A stretch of DNA of 46,085 nucleotides from a virus. The DNA is taken from positions 1 through 46,085 of IMG/VR virus record IMGVR_UViG_3300037852_000040. One strand, given 5' to 3'. The translations under genes and the position numbers were made by a program. Shown in pieces: positions 26,154-34,687 of this stretch (positions within the stretch are counted from its first letter, which is position 1; each line of letters opens with the position of its first letter). The notes under the pieces are model-generated. The model saw nothing but the letters and a program-made list of their open reading frames with translations. It ran no database searches and was not told where the DNA came from.

Positions 26154-26978
26154 TTAAGCCGCGGCGCCGTTGGATTGATTGAACCGTGCCGTGTAATCTT
26201 TCTTTTCGGTGTAGCTCATCTTGTCCCACGTCGCGTCGTCGACGCGCTGCGCCGCGTCGGCCTCACGGCCGCGTGTGGTGAAATGTGCGCCACCCTGCGT
26301 CTGCATTTTCTGCATCACGGCTTCGAGCGCTTCGATGGTCGAGGCCACCGGCGCCATCTTGAGAATATTGGCCAGCGCCTTGCCGTGCTTCTCGCCGCCG
26401 ACGGCCGCCATCCATGTGGTGACGGCGTCGACGCGCGCCGGCCCGGACGCGCCGAGCTTGGCGATCTCGCCGTCGTAGGCGGCTTTGATCGTCGCCTGCG
26501 TGCCGATGCGGTCGCCGGCAATGAGCGCGATGCCTTCGGCGAATTGGTCCTGCGTCAGACCGGCCTTTTGCGCCCAGGTGCGCGCCTGCGCCCACAACGG
26601 ATTCTTGTCGTCGATCTTGAACTCGACACCTTGCGGAAGTTGAAACGACTTCGGCAGTTCGAGCTTGTAGGCATCGGGATTCTGCGGCAGCGTCAGGCGG
26701 CGGCTGTCGTCGGCGGCCTTGAACGCCATAAGCGCATCGAAGTCCTTGCGCAGATCGGCGCCGCGAACCTCATTTTTGCTTGCGTCCCAATACTTTTCCG
26801 GCGCCCATTCGGGGCGCTGCGCCGGCGTAGCCAGCGGCACCACATTATTCGGGGCGGGTGATTGTGGGGTCGGCGTCGGGGTTGGCGCGGAGGAATTCGC
26901 GGGCGGTGACGCGGGAGTGGATGGCGACGGGTTCGCGGCGGGCAAAGACAACGGGAGTGTTTCGGCTGCTTCCACCAC
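26154..26978 (-). CDS. Scaffolding protein
   Basis: 274 residues. A Pro/Ser/Thr-rich N-terminus (TPTPTPQSPAP) is followed by the acidic/helical body RPEWAPEKYWDASKNEVRGA that is characteristic of podovirus scaffolds, with LTLPQNPDAYKLELPKSF and a basic C-terminal helix. It would guide capsid assembly and then leave. The first 134 bases are shared with the end of the upstream gene in another frame. A GTG start near the NVVPLA segment would avoid most of the overlap, so the true start is uncertain. Confidence 0.8.
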   Translation of the reverse strand: MVEAAETLPLSLPAANPSPSTPASPPANSSAPTPTPTPQSPAPNNVVPLATPAQRPEWAPEKYWDASKNEVRGADLRKDFDALMAFKAADDSRRLTLPQNPDAYKLELPKSFQLPQGVEFKIDDKNPLWAQARTWAQKAGLTQDQFAEGIALIAGDRIGTQATIKAAYDGEIAKLGASGPARVDAVTTWMAAVGGEKHGKALANILKMAPVASTIEALEAVMQKMQTQGGAHFTTRGREADAAQRVDDATWDKMSYTEKKDYTARFNQSNGAAA

Positions 26979-27183
26979 TTTCCGCGATCCCTTTGGCCAT
27001 GAGGCCCATCAATTCGGCCGCATAACTGCGCCGGCCCTCCACTCTCGGCAACGCACTATCGTCCGTGGAAACGGCGCAAAGCGTCTTTTGGAAGTACAGA
27101 TAGACCAGATGACCGTCCGGTTCGCGCGCGATGCGGTCGAACGCGGCCAGAAAGTCGGCCTCGGTAATGCCCTCGTCGCTCAT
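26845..27183 (-). CDS. Hypothetical protein between portal and scaffold
   Basis: 112 residues beginning MSDEGITEADFLAAFDRIAR, coupled to the portal stop (ATGA at 27180-27183). The C-terminal RVTAREFLRANPDADPTIT overlaps the start of the scaffold gene by 134 bases in a different frame, with both frames looking protein-like. No family name recognised. Confidence 0.6.
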   Translation of the reverse strand: MSDEGITEADFLAAFDRIAREPDGHLVYLYFQKTLCAVSTDDSALPRVEGRRSYAAELMGLMAKGIAESGGSSRNTPVVFARREPVAIHSRVTAREFLRANPDADPTITRPE

Positions 27184-28793
27184 GCCGCCGGCCCCGGCGT
27201 TTGCCCTGTCGGCCCCGGCACCGGCCGATTGCTCAATACTTTGGACATCTGATCGACAGCGGCGGACACCTGATCGTCGCTGCGGAACTTGATGAGATCG
27301 GCGACGCGCATTTTCTTGATGATCTCCTGGATCGTTTTTTTGCCGTCGACATACATCTTGAATTCTTCCGGGAATGTCTGCGCCACATAGGTCAACGCTT
27401 TCATCGCCATGCCGACCTCTTGCTGCTCGGCGGCGGCTTGGGCCGGATTGCGCGGCAGCGTTGCCACGGCGCGGCCGTCGACCTTGATCGGCGCAATGGC
27501 GCCGGAGGCTTCGAGCAGATACTTGAACCGCAAGAATATCTGCGCCGGAAACTCGCGCCAGAACGACATGCCTGGCGTGCCAATACGGCGCTGCGCGCGG
27601 GCCATTTCGTCGAGCCATTGGCCGAGCGTCGGCGGCGTGTCGCCGTGCTGCTCGGGCATATCGACGAAAAACAGCTTGCGCAGGATTTTGACTTTTTCCT
27701 CATATTGATAATTGGCCACTTCCGGCGACGGCACGGTGTAGATCGACTTGACTGCGCCTTCCGATCCCGGACGCACCGGATAGGCAAAACCGTCCTCGAC
27801 GCCCTGCTCCACCGCGGCAAAACTGTCGTCGGGGTAAGTGATGGCCGGATTGATCGAGCGCGCGGAATGCTCGATGCGCAACCGTTCCAACTCGTCGACC
27901 TGGCGAAACGTCGGCAGGCCCTTGAGCAGCGAGCCAAAGCCATGCGGCCAGTCCGGCGTGGCGCCGAAGCGGCCGACGATCAACGGCACCGAGCCCTCAC
28001 CGATCAGCACCGCATCGTGAACGAGCTTCTGGTCGACAAACACGACATGCTGGTAATGCTCGTCGCCTTTTTCCGCCCACAGCCGCCAATAGCCCCAGGT
28101 GACCTGCGTGCGCGTAGCCGGCGCTTTCTCGATGGCTTCGCGCTCCTGCACACCGATCTTTTCCCAGATTTCCTCGCCGACCAGTTCGCGCACGTAGCTA
28201 TTGCGGGTATAGCGCACGGCAAAGCGGTCGTCGGGATCGCCGTAAGGGCCGAGATTGAATTCCAGTTCGCGGAACGGGACAGCCGACACGACGATCGGCG
28301 ATGTCGGATGCGGCCGGTGAATCCAGACCGCGACAGTGCCGATGTTCAAATCCGGGTTGAAGGTCTTGGCGCACTCGGGATAAAGGTTCGATGCCTTCAT
28401 GGCCGAAAAAATCTTGTTGTCGGCCTCTTTCACCTTGTCGGCGACCTTTTCCCAGACCTTCGGATCGATGTCCATGCCAGGACCGCGCTCGCACCAATTC
28501 CCGGTCTCGGGCATGAAGGCTTGCATGACCTCGGTGCCCTGGTCCTCGCAGAGAATGAAGGCTTGATCGGTATTGAGCTCCGGCGCGTCGAGCATCCGCT
28601 GCTGCGACGGCGCGGTCATCGACGAAATTTGCCGCTGCCGCCATGGCGAGGCGAAGAAATACGCCTCCTTCACGTCGAGTTCGATGTAGGATTTCCAGGT
28701 CCGGCAGGCGGCGAGCCGTTCCAGCCCTTCCTTGCCGAGCTTGTTGGGCTCGCCCGGCACCAGCGTCATTTCCGGCTGGCGGTCATCGGCCAT
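27180..28793 (-). CDS. Portal (head-to-tail connector) protein
   Basis: 537 residues, forming the dodecameric portal through which DNA passes. The sequence has the podovirus connector features: an N-terminal RTWKSYIELDVKEAYFFASP with a WRQR motif, VSAVPFRELEFNLGPYGDPD, FGSLLKGLPTFRQVDELERL and a helical C-terminal tail ending in a Pro/Gly/Ala-rich stretch. Gene order terminase, portal, scaffold and capsid supports it. It overlaps both neighbours by one to four bases. Confidence 0.88.
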   Translation of the reverse strand: MADDRQPEMTLVPGEPNKLGKEGLERLAACRTWKSYIELDVKEAYFFASPWRQRQISSMTAPSQQRMLDAPELNTDQAFILCEDQGTEVMQAFMPETGNWCERGPGMDIDPKVWEKVADKVKEADNKIFSAMKASNLYPECAKTFNPDLNIGTVAVWIHRPHPTSPIVVSAVPFRELEFNLGPYGDPDDRFAVRYTRNSYVRELVGEEIWEKIGVQEREAIEKAPATRTQVTWGYWRLWAEKGDEHYQHVVFVDQKLVHDAVLIGEGSVPLIVGRFGATPDWPHGFGSLLKGLPTFRQVDELERLRIEHSARSINPAITYPDDSFAAVEQGVEDGFAYPVRPGSEGAVKSIYTVPSPEVANYQYEEKVKILRKLFFVDMPEQHGDTPPTLGQWLDEMARAQRRIGTPGMSFWREFPAQIFLRFKYLLEASGAIAPIKVDGRAVATLPRNPAQAAAEQQEVGMAMKALTYVAQTFPEEFKMYVDGKKTIQEIIKKMRVADLIKFRSDDQVSAAVDQMSKVLSNRPVPGPTGQTPGPAA

Positions 28794-29014
28794 CAGGCGG
28801 CCCGGCTGAACGAGGGCGCGACCGATGCCGCGGGATTATTGGCGCCGGTTGCGGTGACGCCGGCAAGCGCAAGATGCGTGCCGTAGCGTTGCATTAACGA
28901 TGCCATATCTGCCTGAGTTTGAGCCTGTAATCCTCCAACGAGGTCTTGCTGCGCTTGCTGTTGTTCCTGCGCAAGATTGGGGTCAGCCGGGAGTTGAGGC
29001 GCGTCGGCATTCAT
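28793..29014 (-). CDS. Hypothetical protein upstream of portal, 73 aa
   Basis: Start at the ATG preceded by GGATGG; an ATG six codons upstream is possible. Gln/Ala-rich helical protein (LAQEQQQAQQDLVGGLQAQT). It overlaps the portal gene by one base and is probably co-translated. No family recognised. Confidence 0.55.
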   Translation of the reverse strand: MNADAPQLPADPNLAQEQQQAQQDLVGGLQAQTQADMASLMQRYGTHLALAGVTATGANNPAASVAPSFSRAA

Positions 29015-29058
29015 TTTGCCATCCAATAGCATCTAGCCAAGGCCGCAACGCACGGCGC

Positions 29059-29625
29059 CTAGAGCAATCGCCCTAGCGATTGAGCGTGAACTATCGGGTG
29101 CCTTGGCCCCTTTGACCAATTGCATGGCGCGCATGTCAATTGGAGATTTGAGCGGTCGTTTGACCCTCCTAGTATCTTCGGCAGGATATGGTCGATATGA
29201 GTTTTTGCACCAAGCCGAGCGGTGCAAATTGCACAACGGCCGCGTTGCCTCTCATGCAAAAACGCCCGGAGCGCTTTCTTCTTTTTCAGAACCCTAGCTT
29301 TCTGAGCGGCCTTGTGTTTTTCAGGATTATTTTTTCGCCATCGCCGCAAGGCTTCTCTGCCGCGTTCAGGATGTGTTCTATTCCAATTTTTATTCTGCTC
29401 TAACTTCTTGGCTCGGTTGGCCACATAATTAGCTTTTGTATATTCCAGTTTCTCTTTGCGCTTCGCAACATAGTTGGCTCGCAACTTTTCTGGGTGTGCA
29501 GAAGCGTATCGTTTTGCGGCTGCACGCATCCTCTCTGGATGTGCTTTGTTCCACGCTCTATTGCGCTCGCGTTTCCGCGCCAGAGCCGCAAGTCGTTTTT
29601 CCGCTGATGCTTTAGGTCTCGGCAC
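29059..29625 (-). CDS. Free-standing HNH homing-type endonuclease
   Basis: 188 residues, GTG start with GGGGA upstream. The N-terminal two thirds carry Lys/Arg-rich repeats of the HPEKxRAxxxxY type, seen in DNA-binding regions of phage homing nucleases. The C-terminal HNH core has CAICTARLG, THIDHILPKILGGSNDRSNL and TCAPCNWSKG. Base composition is markedly AT-richer than the neighbours, pointing to recent transfer. It lies between the portal-side genes and a terminase-side gene. Confidence 0.85.
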   Translation of the reverse strand: MPRPKASAEKRLAALARKRERNRAWNKAHPERMRAAAKRYASAHPEKLRANYVAKRKEKLEYTKANYVANRAKKLEQNKNWNRTHPERGREALRRWRKNNPEKHKAAQKARVLKKKKALRAFLHERQRGRCAICTARLGAKTHIDHILPKILGGSNDRSNLQLTCAPCNWSKGPRHPIVHAQSLGRLL

Positions 29626-30046
29626 CGATGATTTCCCCGCCTGCTTTTATACAATCCTTGTAGAGTTTATCTGGTCTAAGCGCCGCGCTTCTCAATCCAA
29701 TCAGGTGTTTGATGACCGGCACGCAATACAGGCCCCAGCGCGACGACAGGCCCATGTGCGCATGACCGCGCGCAATCTTCACCACCGCGCAATCGCGCGT
29801 GCGCTCGATGAAAAACGGCTTGATGGTCTCGCCATCGCGGCCATGCGCGACCAGGAAAATCCGCGTGCCGCGCAATTGCGTGTCGTAAACCAGCCACGCC
29901 TTGAAGCCGGGACAATAGGCCATGGCCGAGACGTGCTTGAACTCGCCGAATGCGAGCCACGACAACCACCGCACCGCGACCTTGCGATGGAAGATCACAT
30001 ACCATTCGTCGGGCTCAATCGCTTCCGGAAGGTTGATCTCGTCCAT
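29612..30046 (-). CDS. Conserved phage hypothetical protein
   Basis: 144 residues starting MDEINLPEAIEPDEWYVIFH. The WYVIFHRKVAVRWLSWLAFG and FKHVSAMAYCPGFKAWLVYD blocks belong to a phage family found near terminase genes in podoviruses; a papain-like or NlpC-like fold has been suggested for similar short proteins, but I cannot confirm it. The end overlaps the HNH gene start by 14 bases. Confidence 0.6.
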   Translation of the reverse strand: MDEINLPEAIEPDEWYVIFHRKVAVRWLSWLAFGEFKHVSAMAYCPGFKAWLVYDTQLRGTRIFLVAHGRDGETIKPFFIERTRDCAVVKIARGHAHMGLSSRWGLYCVPVIKHLIGLRSAALRPDKLYKDCIKAGGEIIGAET

Positions 30047-30179
30047 CGTGAACGCGCTTGTTCTTGACCTTTGGACAGCCCCACATAATGCACTCGTCCG
30101 GCGTCTGACAGCCAGCAGCAAGACAATCCTGCAATTGACTGCCCTCGTTCCACATTTCTTTAAAATCTTCGAAAGTCAT
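30015..30179 (-). CDS. Small Cys-containing protein, 54 aa
   Basis: ATG overlaps the terminase stop (ATGA). Sequence MTFEDFKEMWNEGSQLQDCL then AAGCQTPDECIMWGCPKVK has four Cys and could bind a metal. It lies between terminase and the next gene with a 32-base overlap into it. Function unknown. Confidence 0.5.
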   Translation of the reverse strand: MTFEDFKEMWNEGSQLQDCLAAGCQTPDECIMWGCPKVKNKRVHDGRDQPSGSD

Positions 30180-31678
30180 CCTACAACCCGCCGCATCGTC
30201 TTTGCGCCCCTGTAAACTCGCACCGGCTTGAGATCGCTCAAGGCCGTCAGCCCGATCATGCGCCGGCCTTCGCCGATACCGATCATGCCATATTCCCAGG
30301 CGTTGCACACATGCGAATAGCGGTTCTTGCACGGCTTCAATTCGCCGGTCTCGTCCTTTTCGTTGAAGTAGCGGCCGGCAGCACCGACGATCAGGGTACG
30401 GCAATACGGCGATATGCGAACCCGCGGCGTGCCGTCGTACATTTCGATCAGTGCATTGTCGACGGCGTTCACCCGCTTGGCAATCTCGTTCATCTTCAAG
30501 CCGGGCGGCGGCAGCACCTTCATGCCATGCGATTCAAATACGTCGAAAGCCGAGCGCTCATCGGTCTGCGTCTTGTCGGCACCCTTCGGATCGCCGTAGA
30601 TACGAAACCGGAAATTCGGATATTTCTCAGTCAGCATCCGCTTGACCTTGGGCGCAAACGTCACCGCGCCCTCGTTCATGCCGATTAATTCGTATTGCAC
30701 CAGGACGCGGCTATTGATCGCCTGCATGAACACTGCAGCCGGCATTCGGCCGAAATCGAGCGACACGACGACCTCGTGGCCCTCGATCGGGCGCAGCATT
30801 TCGCGCGCCACATGGGTCTCGCGGCGGAACTGCGTCCACACCGGCGAGCCGTCGACCACCAATGTCACGACATTGCGCAGCCGCGAATCGATCCAGGCTT
30901 TCGACTTGCCGCGCAACATGCGCTCGTAATAATCCTTCGGCAGGTTGTGCAGGTTCTCGGCATTGGGATTGACATCGTAGCCGATCAGTGCGCCGCGTTC
31001 GTCGAGCCGTTCCAGCACCGCCGGCGGCTGCATATAGAAGCCCCACTGCGGCGGCCATTCGTATTCGCGGCGCTCGTCCTCGGTCATGCCGGGCGGAAAA
31101 TCGACCTGCCCGGTCATCAATGCCAGCCAGTGATCCTCGTCGGGCGCGTTGCCATCGGCAATCTGGCCGCGCCAAGGGAACGGGCCGCCATGCTCGGGCG
31201 GCGGATAGCGCAGGCGGGAATCACCCTCGTCGAACAATTGCTTTTCAATGAACGGCAATTCGTTCCAGAAAATGCCGGTGTATTCGCCGGAGCGCAGCTT
31301 GCGCACGTCTTCGGCCTTGTCGAGCGCAAGAAAGTCGACCTCGGTTCGCACATCGCCGCCGGCCCATGGAAACTTGATGCGGTGGCAAAGCGGCTGCGCC
31401 CAATTGAAGCGGCCGTAGATATGCTCGGGGAAACATTCAAGCCAGGTGCGGACAGTGGTGCGGCGCAAATCGGGGTAAGTATTGCGCACCGCGGCAAAGC
31501 GGGTGTAGCGCAGGCCGTCGAGCGGCGACGGTATCTGTTCCTGCGCGTGGCGCATGATGCGGACGCAGCACGCCTTGGTCTTGCCGGAGCCGAGCGGTCC
31601 TTCCAGAATATCGACCGAGCGCGTCGAGGCGATGAACTCGGCAACTTTCGTTCCGCCGACGATATTGAATTCCATCAC
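30176..31678 (-). CDS. terL: Terminase large subunit
   Basis: 500 residues. The ATPase-nuclease motor packages DNA into the procapsid. Walker A GPLGSGKT lies at residues 27-34, an acidic GIFWNELPF around 147-155 is the probable Walker B region, and VVVSLDFGRMPAAVFMQ opens the C-terminal RNase-H-like nuclease, with FRIYGDPKGADKTQ further on. The length is close to the usual 480-600. It is flanked by coupled small genes. The matching small subunit is probably the protein at 37042-37554. Confidence 0.92.
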   Translation of the reverse strand: MMEFNIVGGTKVAEFIASTRSVDILEGPLGSGKTKACCVRIMRHAQEQIPSPLDGLRYTRFAAVRNTYPDLRRTTVRTWLECFPEHIYGRFNWAQPLCHRIKFPWAGGDVRTEVDFLALDKAEDVRKLRSGEYTGIFWNELPFIEKQLFDEGDSRLRYPPPEHGGPFPWRGQIADGNAPDEDHWLALMTGQVDFPPGMTEDERREYEWPPQWGFYMQPPAVLERLDERGALIGYDVNPNAENLHNLPKDYYERMLRGKSKAWIDSRLRNVVTLVVDGSPVWTQFRRETHVAREMLRPIEGHEVVVSLDFGRMPAAVFMQAINSRVLVQYELIGMNEGAVTFAPKVKRMLTEKYPNFRFRIYGDPKGADKTQTDERSAFDVFESHGMKVLPPPGLKMNEIAKRVNAVDNALIEMYDGTPRVRISPYCRTLIVGAAGRYFNEKDETGELKPCKNRYSHVCNAWEYGMIGIGEGRRMIGLTALSDLKPVRVYRGAKTMRRVVG

Positions 31679-32253
31679 GCCGCCGTGCGTTTGACGAATT
31701 GCGCCTGCCGCAACAACGGCAGCAATCTTTGGTCGAGCCTATCCTCGGCACGGTCGGCATCGTCGGCGGCGATGTACGGCTCCAGCCAAAGATCGGGAGG
31801 AAAGGCTTCTGGCGGCAGTTTCACATGCTCGTCGATATTGACCAGCGCCAGCGATTCCTTCTCGTACTGCGCAATGCGCTCGTCGTCGATGCCGTCGAGC
31901 TTCATCAGATATTGTTCGATGCCGTGGGCTAGCCGGTGCGCGCCGTAGCCGGTGGCGGGGAAATAAGGTAATCCGAGCATGGTGCCGAGCCACCATTCAG
32001 GCCGCTCATGCCACGAATAGGTCTCATCGGGATAGACGCCGCTCAACGGGAATTTCTCCGGCGTCTGATTGTCGATGTATGTCGTCGCGCCGTCGATCGA
32101 CGAACCGGCCAGATACGGCACGCGGTATTGCCGGTTGACGATTGGGCGCCGCGCCAGGTGCGCGCGCAGGCCGGGATTTTTCTGCAACAGCTTGACGACG
32201 ACGGCAACCGGGGCCGGATCGTCGTTGTCGCCATGATGGCTGCCGACGCTCAT
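31675..32253 (-). CDS. Conserved phage hypothetical protein
   Basis: 192 residues: YRVPYLAGSSIDGATTYIDN near residue 45, then a middle with RPEWWLGTMLGLPYFPATGY and ending in a basic tail. It is a recurrent neighbour of terL in alphaproteobacterial podoviruses, with no function known to me. The His/Glu content (WHERPEWW, GAHRLAHGIE) hints at a metal site. ATGA overlaps on both sides. Confidence 0.65.
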   Translation of the reverse strand: MSVGSHHGDNDDPAPVAVVVKLLQKNPGLRAHLARRPIVNRQYRVPYLAGSSIDGATTYIDNQTPEKFPLSGVYPDETYSWHERPEWWLGTMLGLPYFPATGYGAHRLAHGIEQYLMKLDGIDDERIAQYEKESLALVNIDEHVKLPPEAFPPDLWLEPYIAADDADRAEDRLDQRLLPLLRQAQFVKRTAA

Positions 32254-32432
32254 GATGCCTTCATTTCTCCACGCTCATAAAGTTCGCGGCGGTCCTTGGA
32301 ATTGTGAATCCACACCCCCTCGTCGTCGAACGGTGTACACCAGCATCTTTGATCGGCATCGTGTGGCTTCAAATCATCGACCGGCATTACATGGTTGCCG
32401 TACATGGTCTCGATGACCTCCCATTGGCTCAT
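32250..32432 (-). CDS. Small conserved phage protein, 60 aa
   Basis: Start MSQWEVIETMYGNHVMPVDD, then CWCTPFDDEGVWIHNSKDRR. The HVMPVDDLKPH and CWC...GVWIHNSxDRR pattern is common in phages, of unknown role. The ATG overlaps the preceding stop (ATGA at 32429-32432). Confidence 0.7.
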   Translation of the reverse strand: MSQWEVIETMYGNHVMPVDDLKPHDADQRCWCTPFDDEGVWIHNSKDRRELYERGEMKAS

Positions 32433-32566
32433 CGCTTTTTCTTCTTGCTCTTGCGCGCCGACGACAGCGCGATCGCGACAGGCCTGCTTTTGCGGATAGC
32501 CGGAATGTCGCAACTCGCGGATATTGGCGGAAACCTTTTTTGCGACGAACCTTTCTTGAGCGGAAT
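32429..32566 (-). CDS. Degenerate or frame-swapped small basic protein (ATT start?)
   Basis: A GGGAGG ribosome site is followed five bases later by ATT rather than ATG, then PLKKGSSQK, a frame-incongruent middle, and VAIALSSARKSKKKKR. The usual family member reads PLKKG-S-K-SANI-L---GYPQKQAVAIAL-K-G-S. Here the middle of that sequence (VSANIRELRHSGYPQKQA) is found in the +1 frame between an A6 run (32540-32545 region) and a GCCTGTC a little further on. One missing A and one extra T would restore it. It is either a decaying gene or compensated sequence errors. The stop overlaps the next ATG. Confidence 0.5.
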   Translation of the reverse strand: MPLKKGSSQKRFPPISASCDIPAIRKSRPVAIALSSARKSKKKKR

Positions 32567-32577
32567 GGCAGCCTCCC

Positions 32578-32883
32578 TCAGTTGAGAACGAACGGCCGCA
32601 TTTCCCGGCAATGCCGCTCGATCATGTCCTGATCGTGCTCGGTGCGCGGCCGGATGATAACCCGCGGCGTCTGCGGTTGCGAGCGATCGACTTCCGCCTG
32701 TAGCCAGCAGCCGTGCCATACCGGCTCGCCGTCGGCGCCGAGAATGACCGGCGTGCCGCGCGGCCGGTTGAACACGATGGCCGCGTACTGCCCGCGCTTT
32801 TGAAACTCGCGCGCCCATTGCTGGAATTGCTCGTCGTAGAGCTCGACGAACAAATCCGGGATTTTTTCAAAGACGGTTAACAT
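32578..32883 (-). CDS. Hypothetical protein, 101 aa
   Basis: Starts MLTVFEKIPDLFVELYDEQF, ends in TGA inside the ribosome site of the next gene. Mixed alpha/beta with a VFNRPRGTPVILGADGEPVW segment and a C-terminal His/Cys (ERHCREMRPF). No family recognised. Confidence 0.6.
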   Translation of the reverse strand: MLTVFEKIPDLFVELYDEQFQQWAREFQKRGQYAAIVFNRPRGTPVILGADGEPVWHGCWLQAEVDRSQPQTPRVIIRPRTEHDQDMIERHCREMRPFVLN

Positions 32884-33131
32884 GACAACGGGAGCCGCGC
32901 TCGCATCGGCATCTTCCCTACTAGGTCGCGGGCAGCGTCTAGAATGCCCTTGATTGCTAAGGCCGCTCTACTGCTTGAGCTATCCCGATTCATGTCAGCC
33001 TCACGTCGAATTAACGCACGGGTCAGCATCCTTGACCGGAAATACCCACCGAAGGCAACAGCGGCCGGAGGATGCTTTTCTTCACCGAGCCCCGTGCCGC
33101 CCGGCCGAAAGGCCCGCTGCGCCTTATCCAA
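32877..33131 (-). CDS. Hypothetical protein, start uncertain
   Basis: The longest form begins with TTG at 33131, overlapping the upstream stop by eight bases, but its AAGGGAG ribosome site is too close. A later ATG at 33029 would give a 50-residue product beginning MLTRALIRREADMN. Contains a basic helical C-terminus. Function unknown. Confidence 0.45.
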   Translation of the reverse strand: MDKAQRAFRPGGTGLGEEKHPPAAVAFGGYFRSRMLTRALIRREADMNRDSSSSRAALAIKGILDAARDLVGKMPMRARLPLSC

Positions 33132-33312
33132 CTCCCTTCAAAGCAAAATGAGGCTCGGTCAATTCACCGGATAGAAGCGGGTCAACTTCCGCAAGCAAAT
33201 TACCGTCGAGCGACCAATACTGGCGGATGCAGCGTATTGGATCACCTTCGATGCCCTTGCCGCGACGCAACAGTGTCGTCTCAACAACCTGGATGACCCT
33301 CACTTCCGCCAT
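33124..33312 (-). CDS. Small conserved phage protein, 62 aa
   Basis: ATG at 33312 with AAGGA upstream. RRGKGIEGDPIRCIRQYWSL then DGNLLAEVDP is a pattern shared with small proteins found in many podoviruses and siphoviruses. It is the first gene of the minus-strand late block and is divergent from the serine recombinase. Role unknown. Confidence 0.65.
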   Translation of the reverse strand: MAEVRVIQVVETTLLRRGKGIEGDPIRCIRQYWSLDGNLLAEVDPLLSGELTEPHFALKGVG

Positions 33313-33424
33313 GTGACCGTCCTTGACACGCAATCCATTGTATGACACGCTATCACAGACAGACAGGCAGCGCAATGGCTTTCAAAGCAGCCTGCCAAGC
33401 GAGCGCTCTCGTGAGGATAAAGCC
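33313..33424. promoter_or_regulatory. Divergent intergenic region (late block / recombinase)
   Basis: 112 bases between the first late minus-strand gene and the recombinase. It must hold promoters for both directions. On the plus strand TTGACA lies at 33323-33328 but no good -10 follows at 17 bases. On the minus strand TACAAT (33335-33340) is a fair -10 without a clear -35. The short palindrome GCTTTCAAAGC near 33383 could be a recombinase or regulator site. None of these is certain. Confidence 0.35.
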
Positions 33425-34096
33425 ATGAAAATCTCCACAGCGGTACCGTATATCAGAGTTAGCACTCAAAAGCAGGGCCGCTCCGGCCTCGGGCTCGAAG
33501 CCCAGCGCGAGCAGCTCGCCCGGTTTGCCGCGGCCGAGAACATCATCCTCACCGCGGAATACCTCGAAGTCGAGACCGGCAAGGGCTCAAACGCCATCGA
33601 CAAACGCCCGCAACTCAGGGCCGCCATCGCCGAGGCCAAGCGGCTCAATTGCCCGGTCGCAGTCGCCAAGCTCGATCGCTTGAGCCGCGACGTCCATTTC
33701 GTCTCCGGCCTCATGGTCCACAAAATCCCCTTCCTGGTCGCCGACCTCGGCGCCGATGTCGACCCGTTCGTCCTTCACCTGTACGCCGCCTTGGCCGAAA
33801 AAGAGCGCGCGCTGGTCTCGCAGCGCACCAAGGCCGCGCTCGCCGCCGCCAAGGCCCGCGGCACCACAAAGGACGGCCGGCCCCTCATCCTCGGCAATCC
33901 CGAACAGGCCGCAAAAAACCGCGCCAACGCCATGCTACGCGCCAAACTGTTGTTCGACCAGATGGACGCACTCAAAAACCTCTCGGCCAACCAAGCCGCC
34001 AAAAACCTCAATCTCGCCAACGTGCCAACCCCGACCGGGCGGCCGTGGTCGGCCAAAACCGTGATCCGCGTGCGAAACCGGCTGGCGGCGGCATGA
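33425..34096 (+). CDS. Serine recombinase (resolvase/invertase family)
   Basis: 223 residues from the ATG preceded by GAGGA; a longer upstream frame lacks a ribosome site. The catalytic domain shows YIRVSTQKQ with nucleophile Ser13, [10 protein letters not shown] at about residues 22-31, and AKLDRLSRD at 81-89. The C-terminal part ([20 protein letters not shown] and [12 protein letters not shown]) is the helix-turn-helix type of recombinase DNA-binding tail. It could resolve phage multimers, invert a segment, or integrate the phage; no large integrase is present. It overlaps the next gene by four bases (ATGA). Confidence 0.85.
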   Translation: MKISTAVPYIRVSTQKQGRSGLGLEAQREQLARFAAAENIILTAEYLEVETGKGSNAIDKRPQLRAAIAEAKRLNCPVAVAKLDRLSRDVHFVSGLMVHKIPFLVADLGADVDPFVLHLYAALAEKERALVSQRTKAALAAAKARGTTKDGRPLILGNPEQAAKNRANAMLRAKLLFDQMDALKNLSANQAAKNLNLANVPTPTGRPWSAKTVIRVRNRLAAA

Positions 34097-34674
34097 CCGT
34101 CAACCATTCCGCGCAACCCGGCCGCGCTCCGCTGTCCGAGCGCAACGACGACCTCTACGAGACGCCGCCGGAAGCCGTGCGGGCGTTGTTGGCGGTCGAG
34201 CAAATCCCCGCCGGCGCGATATGGGAACCGGCCTGCGGCCCCGGCGCCATCGTGCGCGTGCTGCGCGAAGCCGGCCACCGCGTCTATGCCACCGATCTCG
34301 TCGACTACGATTCACCAGACCAAGACACCGCGCGCGTCGACTTCTTGATCGAGCAGCAAGCACCAGACTTCCACATCGGCAGCATCATCACCAATCCGCC
34401 CTATAAGCTGGCCAGTCATTTTGTCCGTCATGCCCTGCTGCTGGCGCCGCGGGTAATCATGCTGCTGCGGCTCGCCTTCCTCGAAAGTGACCGGCGATCA
34501 TCCATTCTCGACGGCGGCCAACTCGCCCGCGTACACGTCTTTCGCAACCGGCTGCCGATGATGCACCGCGCCGGCTGGGACGGCCTACAAGCATCCTCGT
34601 CGATCGCTTTCGCATGGTTCGTCTGGGACCGCCTGCACAGCGGCCCAACGCAGCTCGACCGCATTTCATGGTGA
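34093..34674 (+). CDS. N6-adenine-type DNA methyltransferase-like protein
   Basis: 193 residues. [14 protein letters not shown] is followed by SAM-binding EPACGPGAI (45-53) and catalytic NPPY (101-104), ending with [12 protein letters not shown]. This is the compact phage methylase-like family in which the target-recognition part is minimal. Whether it is active or only binds SAM is unclear. Coupled to the recombinase, it is the second adenine methylase in the window beside the D12 enzyme at 808. Confidence 0.8.
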   Translation: MTVNHSAQPGRAPLSERNDDLYETPPEAVRALLAVEQIPAGAIWEPACGPGAIVRVLREAGHRVYATDLVDYDSPDQDTARVDFLIEQQAPDFHIGSIITNPPYKLASHFVRHALLLAPRVIMLLRLAFLESDRRSSILDGGQLARVHVFRNRLPMMHRAGWDGLQASSSIAFAWFVWDRLHSGPTQLDRISW

Positions 34675-34687
34675 GGGAGGCCCAACC

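Noticed and set aside
27201-28886. Long plus-strand frame of 561 codons opposite the portal gene
   Set aside because: It is an antisense shadow of the portal with high Arg/His content and no ribosome site or family match. The same applies to the long plus-strand frames at 30695-31948, 18560-20377 and 12944-14320.
33323-33356. TTGACA as a promoter for the recombinase
   Set aside because: No acceptable -10 at 16-18 bases; kept only as a note in the divergent region.
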